A stretch of 20,330 bases of DNA from CAYXFZ01 sp964464385 (GCA_964464385.1 CAYXFZ010000042.1:1-20330); one strand, 5' to 3'. Counted from the first letter of the stretch, positions 8,463 to 16,708 are shown. Notes: generated by a model from the sequence alone, not told the origin. Translations and numbers: made by a program.

Positions 8463-9116
8463 TCAAGAATGTGGCGGGGAGTTCGGGTTCAGCGGCAGGG
8501 CCAGCCGGACTGCTTGCTCTATGGCAAGATCCAGGAGCAGAGTTTGAGGGAGGGCGCGGTCGATGCGCTGAGCAAGAAGAAGAGTGACAGTGCCATGCAG
8601 AGCAGCCCAAACTAAAGTGGCTACCGTCTGCAAGCGGTCCCCGCAAAGACCATTGCCCGGAACTTGGGCAACTTGGTCCGTGAACAATTCCAAATTCTTG
8701 CGGGCCTTGCGATAACTTTCTTGCGGATAGCGGGCCATGCGTTCGGCCCGCAACGTGAACATGACCTCATAACTGTGGGGATGAGCCAAGCCGAATTCCA
8801 GGTAAGCGCGGGCGAGCCCCCTGAGACGGGCCACGGGCTCGGTGGACTCTCCCAGGGCAGCTTGAAGGCGATCGTGCAACGAGGACATCCCCTCGTCAAT
8901 CAAGGCATAAATCAACGCATCCCGGCCCTCGAAATACAAATAAATACTGGTCGCGGAACAGCCCACGGCCGCCGCAATCCTGCGCATGGAGAGAGCGGAG
9001 TGGCCATTTTGGGCCAAAACCCGCCTTGCTTCGTCCAAAATGGCACCCCGGAGGGCCGGCGAGTCCTCGGCCGCGGAGGCCCTAGCGGAAGAAGAATGAG
9101 ATTCTGGATGGATCAT
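8463..9116 (-). CDS. TetR/AcrR family transcriptional regulator, probable regulator of the divergent fad operons
   Basis: 217 residues from ATG 9116; GTG at 9128 is an in-frame alternative giving 221 residues but would begin three bases from the operator. The N-terminal TetR DNA-binding domain is clear: AILDEARRVLAQNGHSALSMRRIAAAVGCSATSIYLYFEGRDALIYALIDEGM, with the recognition helix around CSATSIYLYF. The C-terminal ligand domain (AYLEFGLAHPHSYEVMFTLRAERMARYP...) resembles the TetR_C_33 / AcrR-like group. It is the first gene of the fadE operon and is divergent to the thiolase operon, with a long palindrome between them. Inference: it represses both directions and its own synthesis, released by an acyl-CoA or fatty acid. 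The ligand is not readable from sequence. Confidence 0.9.
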   Translation of the reverse strand: MIHPESHSSSARASAAEDSPALRGAILDEARRVLAQNGHSALSMRRIAAAVGCSATSIYLYFEGRDALIYALIDEGMSSLHDRLQAALGESTEPVARLRGLARAYLEFGLAHPHSYEVMFTLRAERMARYPQESYRKARKNLELFTDQVAQVPGNGLCGDRLQTVATLVWAALHGTVTLLLAQRIDRALPQTLLLDLAIEQAVRLALPLNPNSPPHS

Positions 9117-9130
9117 GGTGGACGGCACGG

Positions 9131-9159
9131 GTTGACGGTGTTAAGTTTACACCGTTAAC
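9131..9159. promoter_or_regulatory. Palindromic operator in the divergent tetR/fadI promoter region
   Basis: Inverted repeat with arms GTTGACGGTGT (9131-9141) and ACACCGTTAAC (9149-9159) around TAAGTTT; 12 of the 14 base pairs across the 29-base site are complementary about the centre at 9145. Size and symmetry fit a TetR-family operator, possibly two overlapping dimers. A possible plus-strand -35 (TTGACG, 9132-9137) and -10 (TTAACT, 9155-9160) with 17-base spacing lie inside it, and TAAACT on the minus strand (9149-9144) could be the opposite -10. A protein bound here would block both promoters. Confidence 0.8.
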
Positions 9160-9179
9160 TCAGTCCCCGCAAGCCCACC

Positions 9180-10502
9180 ATGGTCACCTGCTCTCTGAAT
9201 GGATCCGGCCCAGAGGTCGTTTTGGCCGCCGGCATACGCACCCCTTGGGCGCGCGCCGGGGGTGCCTTCCGCAAGGAGGATGCCGCCCACCTCGGATCCT
9301 TGGTTTCGCGCGAGCTTTTTGCCCGCACCGGCCTGGATCCAGCCAACATCGATGAAGTGATTGCGGGTTGTGTGGGCAATCCCTTCGACCAGGCCAATGT
9401 CGCCCGCGTGTTGGCCCTGAGGGCCGGGGTCCCCCGCCATGTCCCGGCCCGGACGGTCGCCCGCAACTGTGCCAGCGGCATGGAATCCGTGACGACCGCC
9501 ATCCAAACTCTCCTTGCTGGCCAAGGAGACCTCTTCCTCTGTGTCGGGGTCGAAATGATGTCCTCGTATCCCTTGGTCTTCGGCGACAAAATGACCGGGC
9601 TCTTCGAACGACTCATGAAAGCTCGATCGTTGGGAGCGAGACTCGGCGCTCTGGCTTCCTTTCGGCCTTCCATGCTGGCGCCCCGGATCACGCTCCTGGA
9701 CGGACTCACCGACCCGACGACTGGCCTCATCATGGGCAAAACCGCCGAGCTGTTGGCGAGGGAGTTTGGAATCTCGCGCCAAGACCAAGATTTGTTTGCT
9801 TGCGAGAGCCACAATCGTGCCGAAGCATCTCAAAAAAGCGGACGCTTCCAACGGGAAATCGTGCCCGTCCTTCCCTTGGGCGCTCGAGCAGGAAAACCGG
9901 CCCTGGATCATGATGATGGGGTGCGAAACGGCCAGAACATGGCCGCCCTCAGCAAGATGAAACCTTACTTCGTCAAACCGGATGGCACGGTCACTGTGGC
10001 CAATTCCTGCGGCATTACCGATGGGGCCTGCGCTCTTCTGATTACGACGGCGGAACGGGCCAGGGCCCTCGACATTCAACCCTTGGCTCGGATCCGTGGT
10101 TTTGCTTGGTCGGGTTGCGACCCGAGCCGCATGGGACTTGGGCCTGTGTATTCCAGCGCCCGGGCCCTGGATGCTGCAAATCTCTCCTTGGGCGACATGG
10201 AAGTCATCGAAATCAACGAAGCTTTCGCCGCCCAAGTTTTGGGTTGCAAGGCCGGCTTCGAAAGTAAAACATTTGGCCGCGAAGAACTGGGGCGCTCGGG
10301 TGCCGTCGGCGAACTGGATTTGGCCCGCACGAATGTGCATGGCGGAGCCATTGCCCTGGGTCATCCGGTAGGGGCCACGGGTTCTCGTTTGCTCCTCACT
10401 CTTGCCCACGAGCTGCAAGAACGCGGGGGTGGGCTCGGCTTGGCCACTCTTTGCATCGGCGGCGGCCAAGGCGGCTCCGTGATCCTCGAACACGCCCCCT
10501 AA
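9180..10502 (+). CDS. fadI: Acetyl-CoA C-acyltransferase (thiolase), FadI type
   Basis: 440-residue thiolase that cleaves 3-ketoacyl-CoA with CoA to acetyl-CoA and a shortened acyl-CoA, the last step of beta-oxidation. E. coli FadI has 436 residues. The nucleophile C97 is in RNCASGME, followed by the NEAFAAQ motif, H395 in GGAIALGHPVGATGSR and the acid/base C425 in CIGGGQGG; these correspond well to C99, H392 and C422 of FadI. A long insert around 180-235 (DGLTDPTTGLIMGKTAELLAREFGISRQDQD) fits the trifunctional-protein beta-subunit branch. Start ATG at 9180 is only 20 bases after the operator, with no evident Shine-Dalgarno. It is the first gene of the plus-strand operon and is followed after three bases by the hydratase/dehydrogenase gene, the beta-plus-alpha pair of the beta-oxidation complex. 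Confidence 0.95.
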   Translation: MVTCSLNGSGPEVVLAAGIRTPWARAGGAFRKEDAAHLGSLVSRELFARTGLDPANIDEVIAGCVGNPFDQANVARVLALRAGVPRHVPARTVARNCASGMESVTTAIQTLLAGQGDLFLCVGVEMMSSYPLVFGDKMTGLFERLMKARSLGARLGALASFRPSMLAPRITLLDGLTDPTTGLIMGKTAELLAREFGISRQDQDLFACESHNRAEASQKSGRFQREIVPVLPLGARAGKPALDHDDGVRNGQNMAALSKMKPYFVKPDGTVTVANSCGITDGACALLITTAERARALDIQPLARIRGFAWSGCDPSRMGLGPVYSSARALDAANLSLGDMEVIEINEAFAAQVLGCKAGFESKTFGREELGRSGAVGELDLARTNVHGGAIALGHPVGATGSRLLLTLAHELQERGGGLGLATLCIGGGQGGSVILEHAP

Positions 10503-10505
10503 ACC

Positions 10506-12695
10506 ATGGACTTCTCCGGCTACCCTTTTCCCGAAAACTCCCCCGAGCCTGGGGCCTGCATTCGGATCGAACGACCGGAAGCGGGCCTCGCCGTTCTCGT
10601 ATTGGATCCCCCACATCGCAGCTTGGCGGTACTCGACGCACCACTGATGCGCGATTTGGCCGCCGCCATCGAAGAATTGGAAGGGGACTCCAGTTTGCAG
10701 GGCGTGGTCATCACGGGCAGGAGTCCAGTGAAGTTCGCCGCCGGGGCGGACATCGATGCCATCAAACAATTGACCGACATCCCCACCATCGAACAGATGG
10801 TTCTGGCCGCCCACGCTCTCTTGTTCCGCATTGCCGCCCTGAAACCGAGGACCATTGCTGCAGTAGGTGGACCGGTTCCGGGAGGTGCCTACGAACTGTC
10901 CTTGTCTTGCGATCGGATTCTGGTGTCCGACGATCCCAAGACTCGCATCGGCCTCCCGGAAACGCAGTTGGGCATTCTCCCGGGCTGGGGTGGATGCCAC
11001 CGTTTGCCGCGCCGGGTGGGTGTGCCGACTGCCCTCGACGCCATTCTGACAGGCCGTCTTTACCCCGCCCGCACAGCCTGGAAGCGGGGCATGGTGGATC
11101 GGGTCGTGCCACCCGAATACCTCCTCCGCGTGGCCTGCGATGCCGCCATGGGTCGCATTCGAGTCACCCAGCGCAAACGCGGCCTGAAGGGAATCTTGGT
11201 GGATCGGAATCCCATGGTCGCCAATTTCATTGCCGATCAGGCCCGTAAGGCCGTCATGAAGAAAACCCGGGGACGCTATCCGGCCCCGCTTCGGGCTCTG
11301 GAATTGGCCGCCGCCGGCCCGCGCACTTCTTTGCGCGATGGGGCTCGCAAGGAAGCCGTCGCAATTGCCGAACTCGCCAGCGGCCCGATCTGCAAGGCAC
11401 TCGTGGGCATTTTCCAAGGGAGCGAGTTGGCAAAAAAGACGGGCAAGTTGGCGGACGGAAGTTTCCCTCCCAAGGTGACCAAGGCGGCCGTCATTGGTGG
11501 CGGGACCATGGGGGCTGGCATTGCCAGTTCGCTCGCGGACAAAGGAGTGGCCACCCGACTGACCGACCTCGACCCCGCAGTCCTGGACACGGCATTGGCC
11601 GCCCACCGCGCCGATCTGGCCAAAAAACTCAAGCGGCGACGGCTCCGCCCCCACTTGGCCGCGCAGGCCGTGGACCACCTCGACACGACCCCCGACTCCG
11701 CGACCTTGCGCGGATCCGACATCCTCATTGAAGCGGTGGCAGAAGTTTTGGAAGTCAAGCAGAGCGTCTTTGGTTCCCTCGCCAAAATAGTCCGTCCAGA
11801 TTGCATCCTGGCCACCAATACCTCCTCACTTTCCGTCACCGAAATTGCCAAAACGATTCCTCATCCCGAGCGAGTCGTCGGCATGCACTTTTTCAACCCC
11901 GTAAAGCGCATGCCTTTGGTCGAAGTGGTTCGCGGCGAACAGACTTCGGATGAAGTGGTTACGGCCACCTGCGCCCTGGCCCTGCGGCTGGGCAAAACAC
12001 CCGTGGTCACGGCCGATGTGGCCGGATTTCTGGTCAATCGGCTCCTTTGCCCCTACCTAGACGAAGCGCAACGGTTGTTTCTCCGGGGGATTTCGCCCGT
12101 CCGCCTGGACTCTTTGATGCTGAACTTTGGCATGCCCATGGGTCCCTTCGCTTTGTTGGACGAAGTTGGCCTGGACATTGCCGCGCATGCTGGGGCATCC
12201 CTCCATGCCGCTTATGGCGCCCGCATGACTCCAGCGGAGGGACTCATGGATCAAATGGGTCCAAAGCGCCTCGGCAAAAAAACGGGCCGAGGTTTTTATG
12301 ACCACTCCCGCAAGCGTAAGGGCAAAAAACCGCCACTGTGCGAGGACATCCGAAGTTTCCAATCCGGCAATTCTGCCAAGTCTCTCTGCGACCGAGATCT
12401 CGTGGATCGCATGGTTCTGTCCATGGCCAATGAGGCCGTGCGCTGCCTCGAAGAGCAGGTGGTGGCCAATGCTGCCATGTTGGATCTGGCCACCGTGTTT
12501 GGCACTGGGTTTGCTCCATTCCGTGGCGGAGTCTTGGCCTGGTTGGATGCCATCGGCGCCGATGAGGCCGTGCGCCGATTGAAGGCCATCGCCGACTCAC
12601 CAGAAATGAAGGATCGTCCGGGCGCCAAAGAAAAGTTTGCCGCTGCCCCCCTTCTCCGCGAGATGGCAGAATCCGGCACCAAATTCCGTTCCTGA
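10506..12695 (+). CDS. fadJ: Bifunctional enoyl-CoA hydratase / 3-hydroxyacyl-CoA dehydrogenase, FadJ type
   Basis: 729-residue two-enzyme protein, alpha subunit of the beta-oxidation complex; E. coli FadJ has 714. Residues about 15-200 are a crotonase domain: GADIDAIKQL forms the oxyanion region, and both catalytic glutamates are present, E130 (GGAYE130LSLSCD) and E152 (GLPE152TQLGILPG). From about 325 the NAD-binding 3-hydroxyacyl-CoA dehydrogenase domain begins with GGGTMGAG (nucleotide loop near 331-336), NTSSLSVTEIAKTIPHP, and H461 in GMHFFNPVKRMPLVEVV as the catalytic histidine. The dehydrogenase C-terminal domain (DVAGFLVNRLLCPYLDEAQ, KKTGRGFYDH) and a second copy of it with FGTGFAPFRGG follow. 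The usual FadJ GGGxE is here GGAYE. It follows fadI by three bases and precedes the PlsC gene by 16. FadJ rather than FadB is chosen on FadI pairing and similarity of DDPKTRIGLPETQLG. Confidence 0.94.
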   Translation: MDFSGYPFPENSPEPGACIRIERPEAGLAVLVLDPPHRSLAVLDAPLMRDLAAAIEELEGDSSLQGVVITGRSPVKFAAGADIDAIKQLTDIPTIEQMVLAAHALLFRIAALKPRTIAAVGGPVPGGAYELSLSCDRILVSDDPKTRIGLPETQLGILPGWGGCHRLPRRVGVPTALDAILTGRLYPARTAWKRGMVDRVVPPEYLLRVACDAAMGRIRVTQRKRGLKGILVDRNPMVANFIADQARKAVMKKTRGRYPAPLRALELAAAGPRTSLRDGARKEAVAIAELASGPICKALVGIFQGSELAKKTGKLADGSFPPKVTKAAVIGGGTMGAGIASSLADKGVATRLTDLDPAVLDTALAAHRADLAKKLKRRRLRPHLAAQAVDHLDTTPDSATLRGSDILIEAVAEVLEVKQSVFGSLAKIVRPDCILATNTSSLSVTEIAKTIPHPERVVGMHFFNPVKRMPLVEVVRGEQTSDEVVTATCALALRLGKTPVVTADVAGFLVNRLLCPYLDEAQRLFLRGISPVRLDSLMLNFGMPMGPFALLDEVGLDIAAHAGASLHAAYGARMTPAEGLMDQMGPKRLGKKTGRGFYDHSRKRKGKKPPLCEDIRSFQSGNSAKSLCDRDLVDRMVLSMANEAVRCLEEQVVANAAMLDLATVFGTGFAPFRGGVLAWLDAIGADEAVRRLKAIADSPEMKDRPGAKEKFAAAPLLREMAESGTKFRS

Positions 12696-12711
12696 GAATT
12701 ATCCTGCGTGG

Positions 12712-13491
12712 GTGGGCCCCTCCCCCCGCTCCCTTGCCCAGATTCCTTGGCGTGGCATACTGACGCTGCCCTTGGTCCTCGTTTTCGCTTTTTGCTACGC
12801 GGGCATTCTGTCCTTGTGGGGAATTGTGACCCCCTCCTTGTTCCGCAAACATTGTGGCGCAAGCGTCCAACTTTGGGGCAAAGGCATTCTGAACATCCTC
12901 GGTATCCGCTTGCTTGTGCGGGGCGAGGAGCGCCTGCATCACGGCCCCGCCGTGGTCCTCTTCAATCATGTTTCCGTCCTTGATCTTCCTTTGCTGGCCG
13001 CGATCTGGAGTTCGACGGGCACCATGGTTTACAAAGAAGAGTTCCATCGCATTCCGATCATTGGCCGTGTTATTCGCCAAATGGGCTTCATTCCCATCAA
13101 AAGAAGCGACCGCAAGTCGGCCAAACAAAGCCTGGATCAAGCAGCCGACCTTGTCCTGCAAGAAAAACGTGTCCTTTTTCTGGCTCCCGAAGGCACTCGA
13201 TCCAAGGGGCGGGGCCTCCTTCCGTTCAAAAAGGGTCCTTTCCATTTGGCCTTGGCTGTCCAGGCTCCACTCGTGCCCATGATCATGCGAGGATTCGATC
13301 AGGTCGTGCCCGGCGACAGTTGGTTTGCCCGACCGGGTACCATCGAAATTGATGTGTTGGCCCCGATTTCAACCGGGCATTGGACCCACCGCAGGCTGGA
13401 AGAACATCTCGAGGAAGTACGAGCCGTTTTTTTACGTCACTTTCCGGCGCCACCAAAAGCAGCCCAAGCGGCGGCGGCCTTGGGGCCATGA
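12712..13491 (+). CDS. plsC: 1-acyl-sn-glycerol-3-phosphate acyltransferase (PlsC family)
   Basis: About 259 residues from a GTG at 12712; the frame is open further upstream to a TTG at 12637, which would overlap fadJ, and no start has a good Shine-Dalgarno. It transfers an acyl chain to lysophosphatidic acid at the membrane, or is a related lysophospholipid acyltransferase. Residue positions from the GTG: hydrophobic anchor about 15-45; motif I NHVSVLD with H86 and D91 (HX4D); motif II around KEEFHRIPIIGRV; motif III APEGTRSKG (160-164 EGTRS); and motif IV VPMIMRG near 188. Last gene of the fadI-fadJ operon, suggesting that imported acyl chains can be used for membrane lipid as well as burned. 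Its last 55 bases overlap the convergent SDR gene. Confidence 0.88.
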   Translation: MGPSPRSLAQIPWRGILTLPLVLVFAFCYAGILSLWGIVTPSLFRKHCGASVQLWGKGILNILGIRLLVRGEERLHHGPAVVLFNHVSVLDLPLLAAIWSSTGTMVYKEEFHRIPIIGRVIRQMGFIPIKRSDRKSAKQSLDQAADLVLQEKRVLFLAPEGTRSKGRGLLPFKKGPFHLALAVQAPLVPMIMRGFDQVVPGDSWFARPGTIEIDVLAPISTGHWTHRRLEEHLEEVRAVFLRHFPAPPKAAQAAAALGP

Positions 13492-14303
13492 ATGTAGAGG
13501 GGCTCGCCGCCCTCGACACAAGAGTAGCCGGCAAAATCCTCCACTCCGCATTCTCGGAGCCACTCCTCGTCCACCAAATCTCGGCCGGTCACTTCGCCGG
13601 AAGGTTTACCAAACAACGCCAGCATGGCGTCACAAAGAATAGCCGGGGTTCGCCAATGTTCCCGAGTGCCCAACTGATGGTTGATGGTGGCCTGAGACTC
13701 AATGGCCGTGGCGGGCCAAAGGTTGTTGGCAGCTATCTTGTGTAGGGAAAGTTCACCGGCAAGGCCCTGGGCGAGCATGGCCATGCCAAACTTGGTAATC
13801 AGGTAGGGAGTGCGCCCCGGCAAGAGACGAAGATCCACAGGCGGAGCAATGTTTAGAATATGGCCACCTTCTCCTTGGGCCACCATTGCCTCGGCAGAAA
13901 GGCGGGCCAGGGCAAAAGGGCCGCGCAAATTGACATCCAACAACAGATTGAATTTGTTAAGCGAGGTGTCCAACACAGGGGCCGGCCAAAGAGCACCGGC
14001 ATTGTTGATCACAAAATCAATGCGTTCGAATTCCTCGAGGGTCTGAGCGACGGCGGCCTCCACTTCTTCTCCTTGGCGAACATTGCACTGGATGGCGAGG
14101 CCACGCCCGCCCGCGTCCTGGATCGCGGCCACGGTCTGATGGATGGTCCCGGGGAGACGATCCCGTTCCGCGATGGATGTGGCCAGCACCGCCACGGCAC
14201 AACCCCGTTCGGCTAGGGCCAAGGCCAGGGCCTTGCCGATCCCGCGACTAGCGCCGGAAACGATGGCGGATTTTCCTTGAAGATCGGGCTGAAAGGAAGG
14301 CAT
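13437..14303 (-). CDS. Short-chain dehydrogenase/reductase, HSDL2/citronellol-dehydrogenase-like
   Basis: 288 residues from ATG 14303. An in-frame GTG at 14357 would overlap the TetR gene; the ATG is preferred because homologs start just before LQGKSAIVSG. Rossmann motif GASRGIGKA at 17-25, NNAG at 100-103, and YLITK (Y167, K171) are seen. In place of the usual catalytic serine segment the protein reads NIAPPVDL (151-158), while HSDL2-type relatives have NISPPLNL, so the serine appears replaced by alanine. The later block ANNLWPATAIESQATINHQLG...TPAILCDAMLALF is typical of the HSDL2/AtuB branch, linked to fatty-acid or terpenoid breakdown. It is third in the fadD-tetR-SDR operon. Substrate is unknown; catalytic competence is uncertain. 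Confidence 0.85.
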   Translation of the reverse strand: MPSFQPDLQGKSAIVSGASRGIGKALALALAERGCAVAVLATSIAERDRLPGTIHQTVAAIQDAGGRGLAIQCNVRQGEEVEAAVAQTLEEFERIDFVINNAGALWPAPVLDTSLNKFNLLLDVNLRGPFALARLSAEAMVAQGEGGHILNIAPPVDLRLLPGRTPYLITKFGMAMLAQGLAGELSLHKIAANNLWPATAIESQATINHQLGTREHWRTPAILCDAMLALFGKPSGEVTGRDLVDEEWLRECGVEDFAGYSCVEGGEPLYIHGPKAAAAWAAFGGAGK

Positions 14304-14340
14304 GGACTTCAGGATAACACCAATGCTTTTCTTCGCGGGC

Positions 14341-14937
14341 TCAAGCGCACAAAGCACGAGACAGCATGTCGGTCAGCGGACCCGCTGCCGTGGCCAAGGA
14401 ACGGGTTCGGCTGGATTGGGCCCAACTGGTCACCACCTCATCCAGGGCCCCGACCACCAGCTCCCGGGCAAGGCGACGATCCAGAGTCGAGGCAAAGGCG
14501 CCGCAAGCTTGGCCCTCGGCAATCAACTTCTCCACCTTTTCAAAATAGGAAATAAGAGAAGGCAGGATCCCTTCGCGAATTTCGGGACGGACCTCCCGCC
14601 AATGCACATGAAAGACTTGGGCCAGAGCACGGTCCCGTTCGAAGATGGCCAAGTGCACCTCAATAAAGCGACGCAAACTTTCTGAACCTGGCGAAGTTCC
14701 CTTGAGAGCGGCCGACAAGCGCAAATGGTATCGCTTGATGTAGCGACGAAAAACCTCGACGAGAAGATCTTCCTTTTGGTGAAAATAATTGTAAATCGTC
14801 CCGGTCGCAACACCAGCTTCGCGGGCAATATGAGAAACCGTAGTCTCATGAAAGCCTCGGGCCCCAAAAACGCTCACGGCGGCGGCCAAAATGCGGCCCT
14901 CGGTCGTGTCCGTGGACAGCGATTCCCCATCCGCCAT
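14341..14937 (-). CDS. TetR family regulator resembling Bacillus FadR
   Basis: 198-residue repressor-type protein. DNA-binding domain: RILAAAVSVFGARGFHETTVSHIAREAGVATGTIYNYFHQKEDLLVEVF (about 15-63). The ligand domain has FIEVHLAIFERDRALAQVFHVHWRE, EIREGILPSLISYFEKVEKLIAEGQACGAF and LDRRLARELVVGALDEVVTSWAQ, which closely follow the TetR-type FadR of Bacillus subtilis, a long-chain acyl-CoA-responsive repressor of beta-oxidation genes. The ATG overlaps the fadD stop (TGATG), so it is translated with the ligase it probably regulates. Role as an acyl-CoA sensor is inference from homology and context. Distinct from the TetR at 8463-9116, so the locus has two regulators. No matching palindrome was recognised in the fadD upstream region. 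Confidence 0.9.
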   Translation of the reverse strand: MADGESLSTDTTEGRILAAAVSVFGARGFHETTVSHIAREAGVATGTIYNYFHQKEDLLVEVFRRYIKRYHLRLSAALKGTSPGSESLRRFIEVHLAIFERDRALAQVFHVHWREVRPEIREGILPSLISYFEKVEKLIAEGQACGAFASTLDRRLARELVVGALDEVVTSWAQSSRTRSLATAAGPLTDMLSRALCA

Positions 14938-16640
14938 CAGGCGGAGACCCCACTCTTGGCAAGCTCTTCATCCAACAAGACCCGCCGCAGAAGTTTCATC
15001 ATGGAACTCTTGGGCAATTCGTCTCGGAACTCCCAGTCCCGAGGAATCTTGTAGGCCGCCATGCGTTCGCGGCACCAGGCCTCCAACTCTTCGCACGTAG
15101 CGGAGGAACCTGGCTCCAACACGAGAAAGGACTTGACAGTTTCACCCCGCATTTCGTCCGGGATGCCAATGGTGCAAGCCTCGAAGACCGCAGGGTGATC
15201 CGCCAAGACACGATCAATTTCGTCGGGGTAGATGTTGTAGCCACCGGCAATAATCATGTCTTTTTTGCGGCCAACAATGCGCAAATAACCCTGGTCATCC
15301 ATGGTGGCCAAGTCCCCGGTGTAAATCCAGCCATCTCGAATCATGTTGGTGGTTTCCTCGGGCATGTTCAAGTAGCCGGACATAACCTGCGGTCCGCGTG
15401 CGATGAGTTCGCCTTCTTTCCCGGTCTCCACTTCTGTCACACCATCCGTAGCATCCACAATCTTCACTTCCGTCGAGGGTGCGGGAATCCCGATGTGGCC
15501 AATCTTGCGCTCCCCTTGCAGGGGGTTGGCAGTCAGCACGGGTGAGGTCTCCGTCAGGCCAAATCCCTCGACAATGATGGCACCAGTCATGCTCTCAAAA
15601 CGGCGCTGGACATCTTCCGGCAGAGGGGCGGAGCCTGAAAAACAGTATTTCACGGAGCTCACGTCCAGACCTTCAATGCCCTCGTATTGATTTATGGCAT
15701 TGAACAGGGCCGGCACCGCGGGGAAAAGGGTGACACGGTGCTTGGAGATGTTCTTGACCATCTGCGGAATATCCCGCGGGTTGGGCATCAGGACTACCGC
15801 TCCGCCAACGGAGAACGGCCAATTCATACTGATGGTGAGGCCAAAGATGTGGAAATAGGGCAGGCAGGCGAGCAAGACTTCCCGGCCTTCTTCCAAGCCG
15901 ACAAACCAAGCGGTTAGTTGCTGCACGTTGTAGGAAATGTTTCGGTGCGTCAAAACAGCACCTTTGCTAACGCCGGTGGTGCCGCCGGTGTATTGCAAAC
16001 AAGCGATGTCATCCATGGCAATCTCCACGGACGGGGGTTCTGGAGGAGTGGAGTCCACCATCTTGCGAAACAAATGCACCCCTTCATCGGCACGCACTTT
16101 TGCCCAGGAGGGCGGATCCATCTTTTTTAACTTGAGGGGGGCCAGCAAATTGAGAGGGAACCGCAGGTAATCCGGAATGGAAGTCACCACATACTCGCGC
16201 ACATTTAAATGGTCACGCATTGCCCGTAGATGACGATCCCAAAGGAAGTCGGCAGTGATAGCGACTTCGACGGATGCGTCGCTCCATTGGTGCTCGATTT
16301 CTCGCGGCACATACAAAGGATTCGTCATCACCGCTCGAGCGCCAAGCTTTTGCACTGCGTAAAAGGAGATGATGGTCTGAGGAAGATTGGGCAGATGAAT
16401 GGCAACGCTGGTTCCCTTCTTGACACCGAGGCGAGCAAGAGCCGTGGCCATCCGAGCAACCTGGTCCCCCAGTTGGGCATAGGTCAGTTTGCAGTTCAGG
16501 AAGAGGATCGCAGTCGAGTCGGGGAATTTGGCAACCGAATTGTCCAAAATGGCGGCCAGAGAGATGTCCTGGAAATCAATTTCCGTGGGGACTCCAGGGT
16601 CGTAGGAATCATGCCAAATGTGTTTTTCCATGCCGCGCAT
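14937..16640 (-). CDS. fadD: Long-chain-fatty-acid-CoA ligase
   Basis: 567 residues from ATG 16640 (second ATG at 16631 in the same frame); E. coli FadD has 561 and begins similarly (VPTEI near residue 20). It activates fatty acids with ATP and CoA, typically at the inner membrane face. Positions from the first ATG: P-loop YTGGTTGVSKG at 217-227; ATP-binding EGFGLTE at 358-364; YTGDL at 440-444; hinge region GRKKDMIIAGGYNIYP at 457-472. The C-terminal catalytic lysine region reads ELPKSSMMKLLRR (541-553): the lysine is kept but the glycine that usually precedes it is Met. First gene of the fadD-tetR-SDR operon, divergent from the hemolysin III gene with 68 bases between. The open frame extends upstream to 16763, but that part overlaps the divergent gene and is unlikely to be translated. 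Confidence 0.95.
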   Translation of the reverse strand: MRGMEKHIWHDSYDPGVPTEIDFQDISLAAILDNSVAKFPDSTAILFLNCKLTYAQLGDQVARMATALARLGVKKGTSVAIHLPNLPQTIISFYAVQKLGARAVMTNPLYVPREIEHQWSDASVEVAITADFLWDRHLRAMRDHLNVREYVVTSIPDYLRFPLNLLAPLKLKKMDPPSWAKVRADEGVHLFRKMVDSTPPEPPSVEIAMDDIACLQYTGGTTGVSKGAVLTHRNISYNVQQLTAWFVGLEEGREVLLACLPYFHIFGLTISMNWPFSVGGAVVLMPNPRDIPQMVKNISKHRVTLFPAVPALFNAINQYEGIEGLDVSSVKYCFSGSAPLPEDVQRRFESMTGAIIVEGFGLTETSPVLTANPLQGERKIGHIGIPAPSTEVKIVDATDGVTEVETGKEGELIARGPQVMSGYLNMPEETTNMIRDGWIYTGDLATMDDQGYLRIVGRKKDMIIAGGYNIYPDEIDRVLADHPAVFEACTIGIPDEMRGETVKSFLVLEPGSSATCEELEAWCRERMAAYKIPRDWEFRDELPKSSMMKLLRRVLLDEELAKSGVSA

Positions 16641-16708
16641 CGTAGCGACATCTCGGTCAAGAAAATCTCGGCAATGGCCAGGATTTGGGGTTAGGTTTCG
16701 GTGCTTCC

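Noticed and set aside
9147..11678. 843-codon open frame on the minus strand opposite fadI and fadJ
   Set aside because: Its product is low-complexity, Gly/His/Gln-rich and matches no family; the opposite strand has clear FadI and FadJ with all catalytic residues. It is a mirror effect of GC-biased codon use.
16650..16671. Direct repeat ATCTCGG (16650-16656 and 16665-16671) upstream of fadD as an operator
   Set aside because: Two seven-base copies without dyad symmetry; not typical of TetR operators and easily due to chance.
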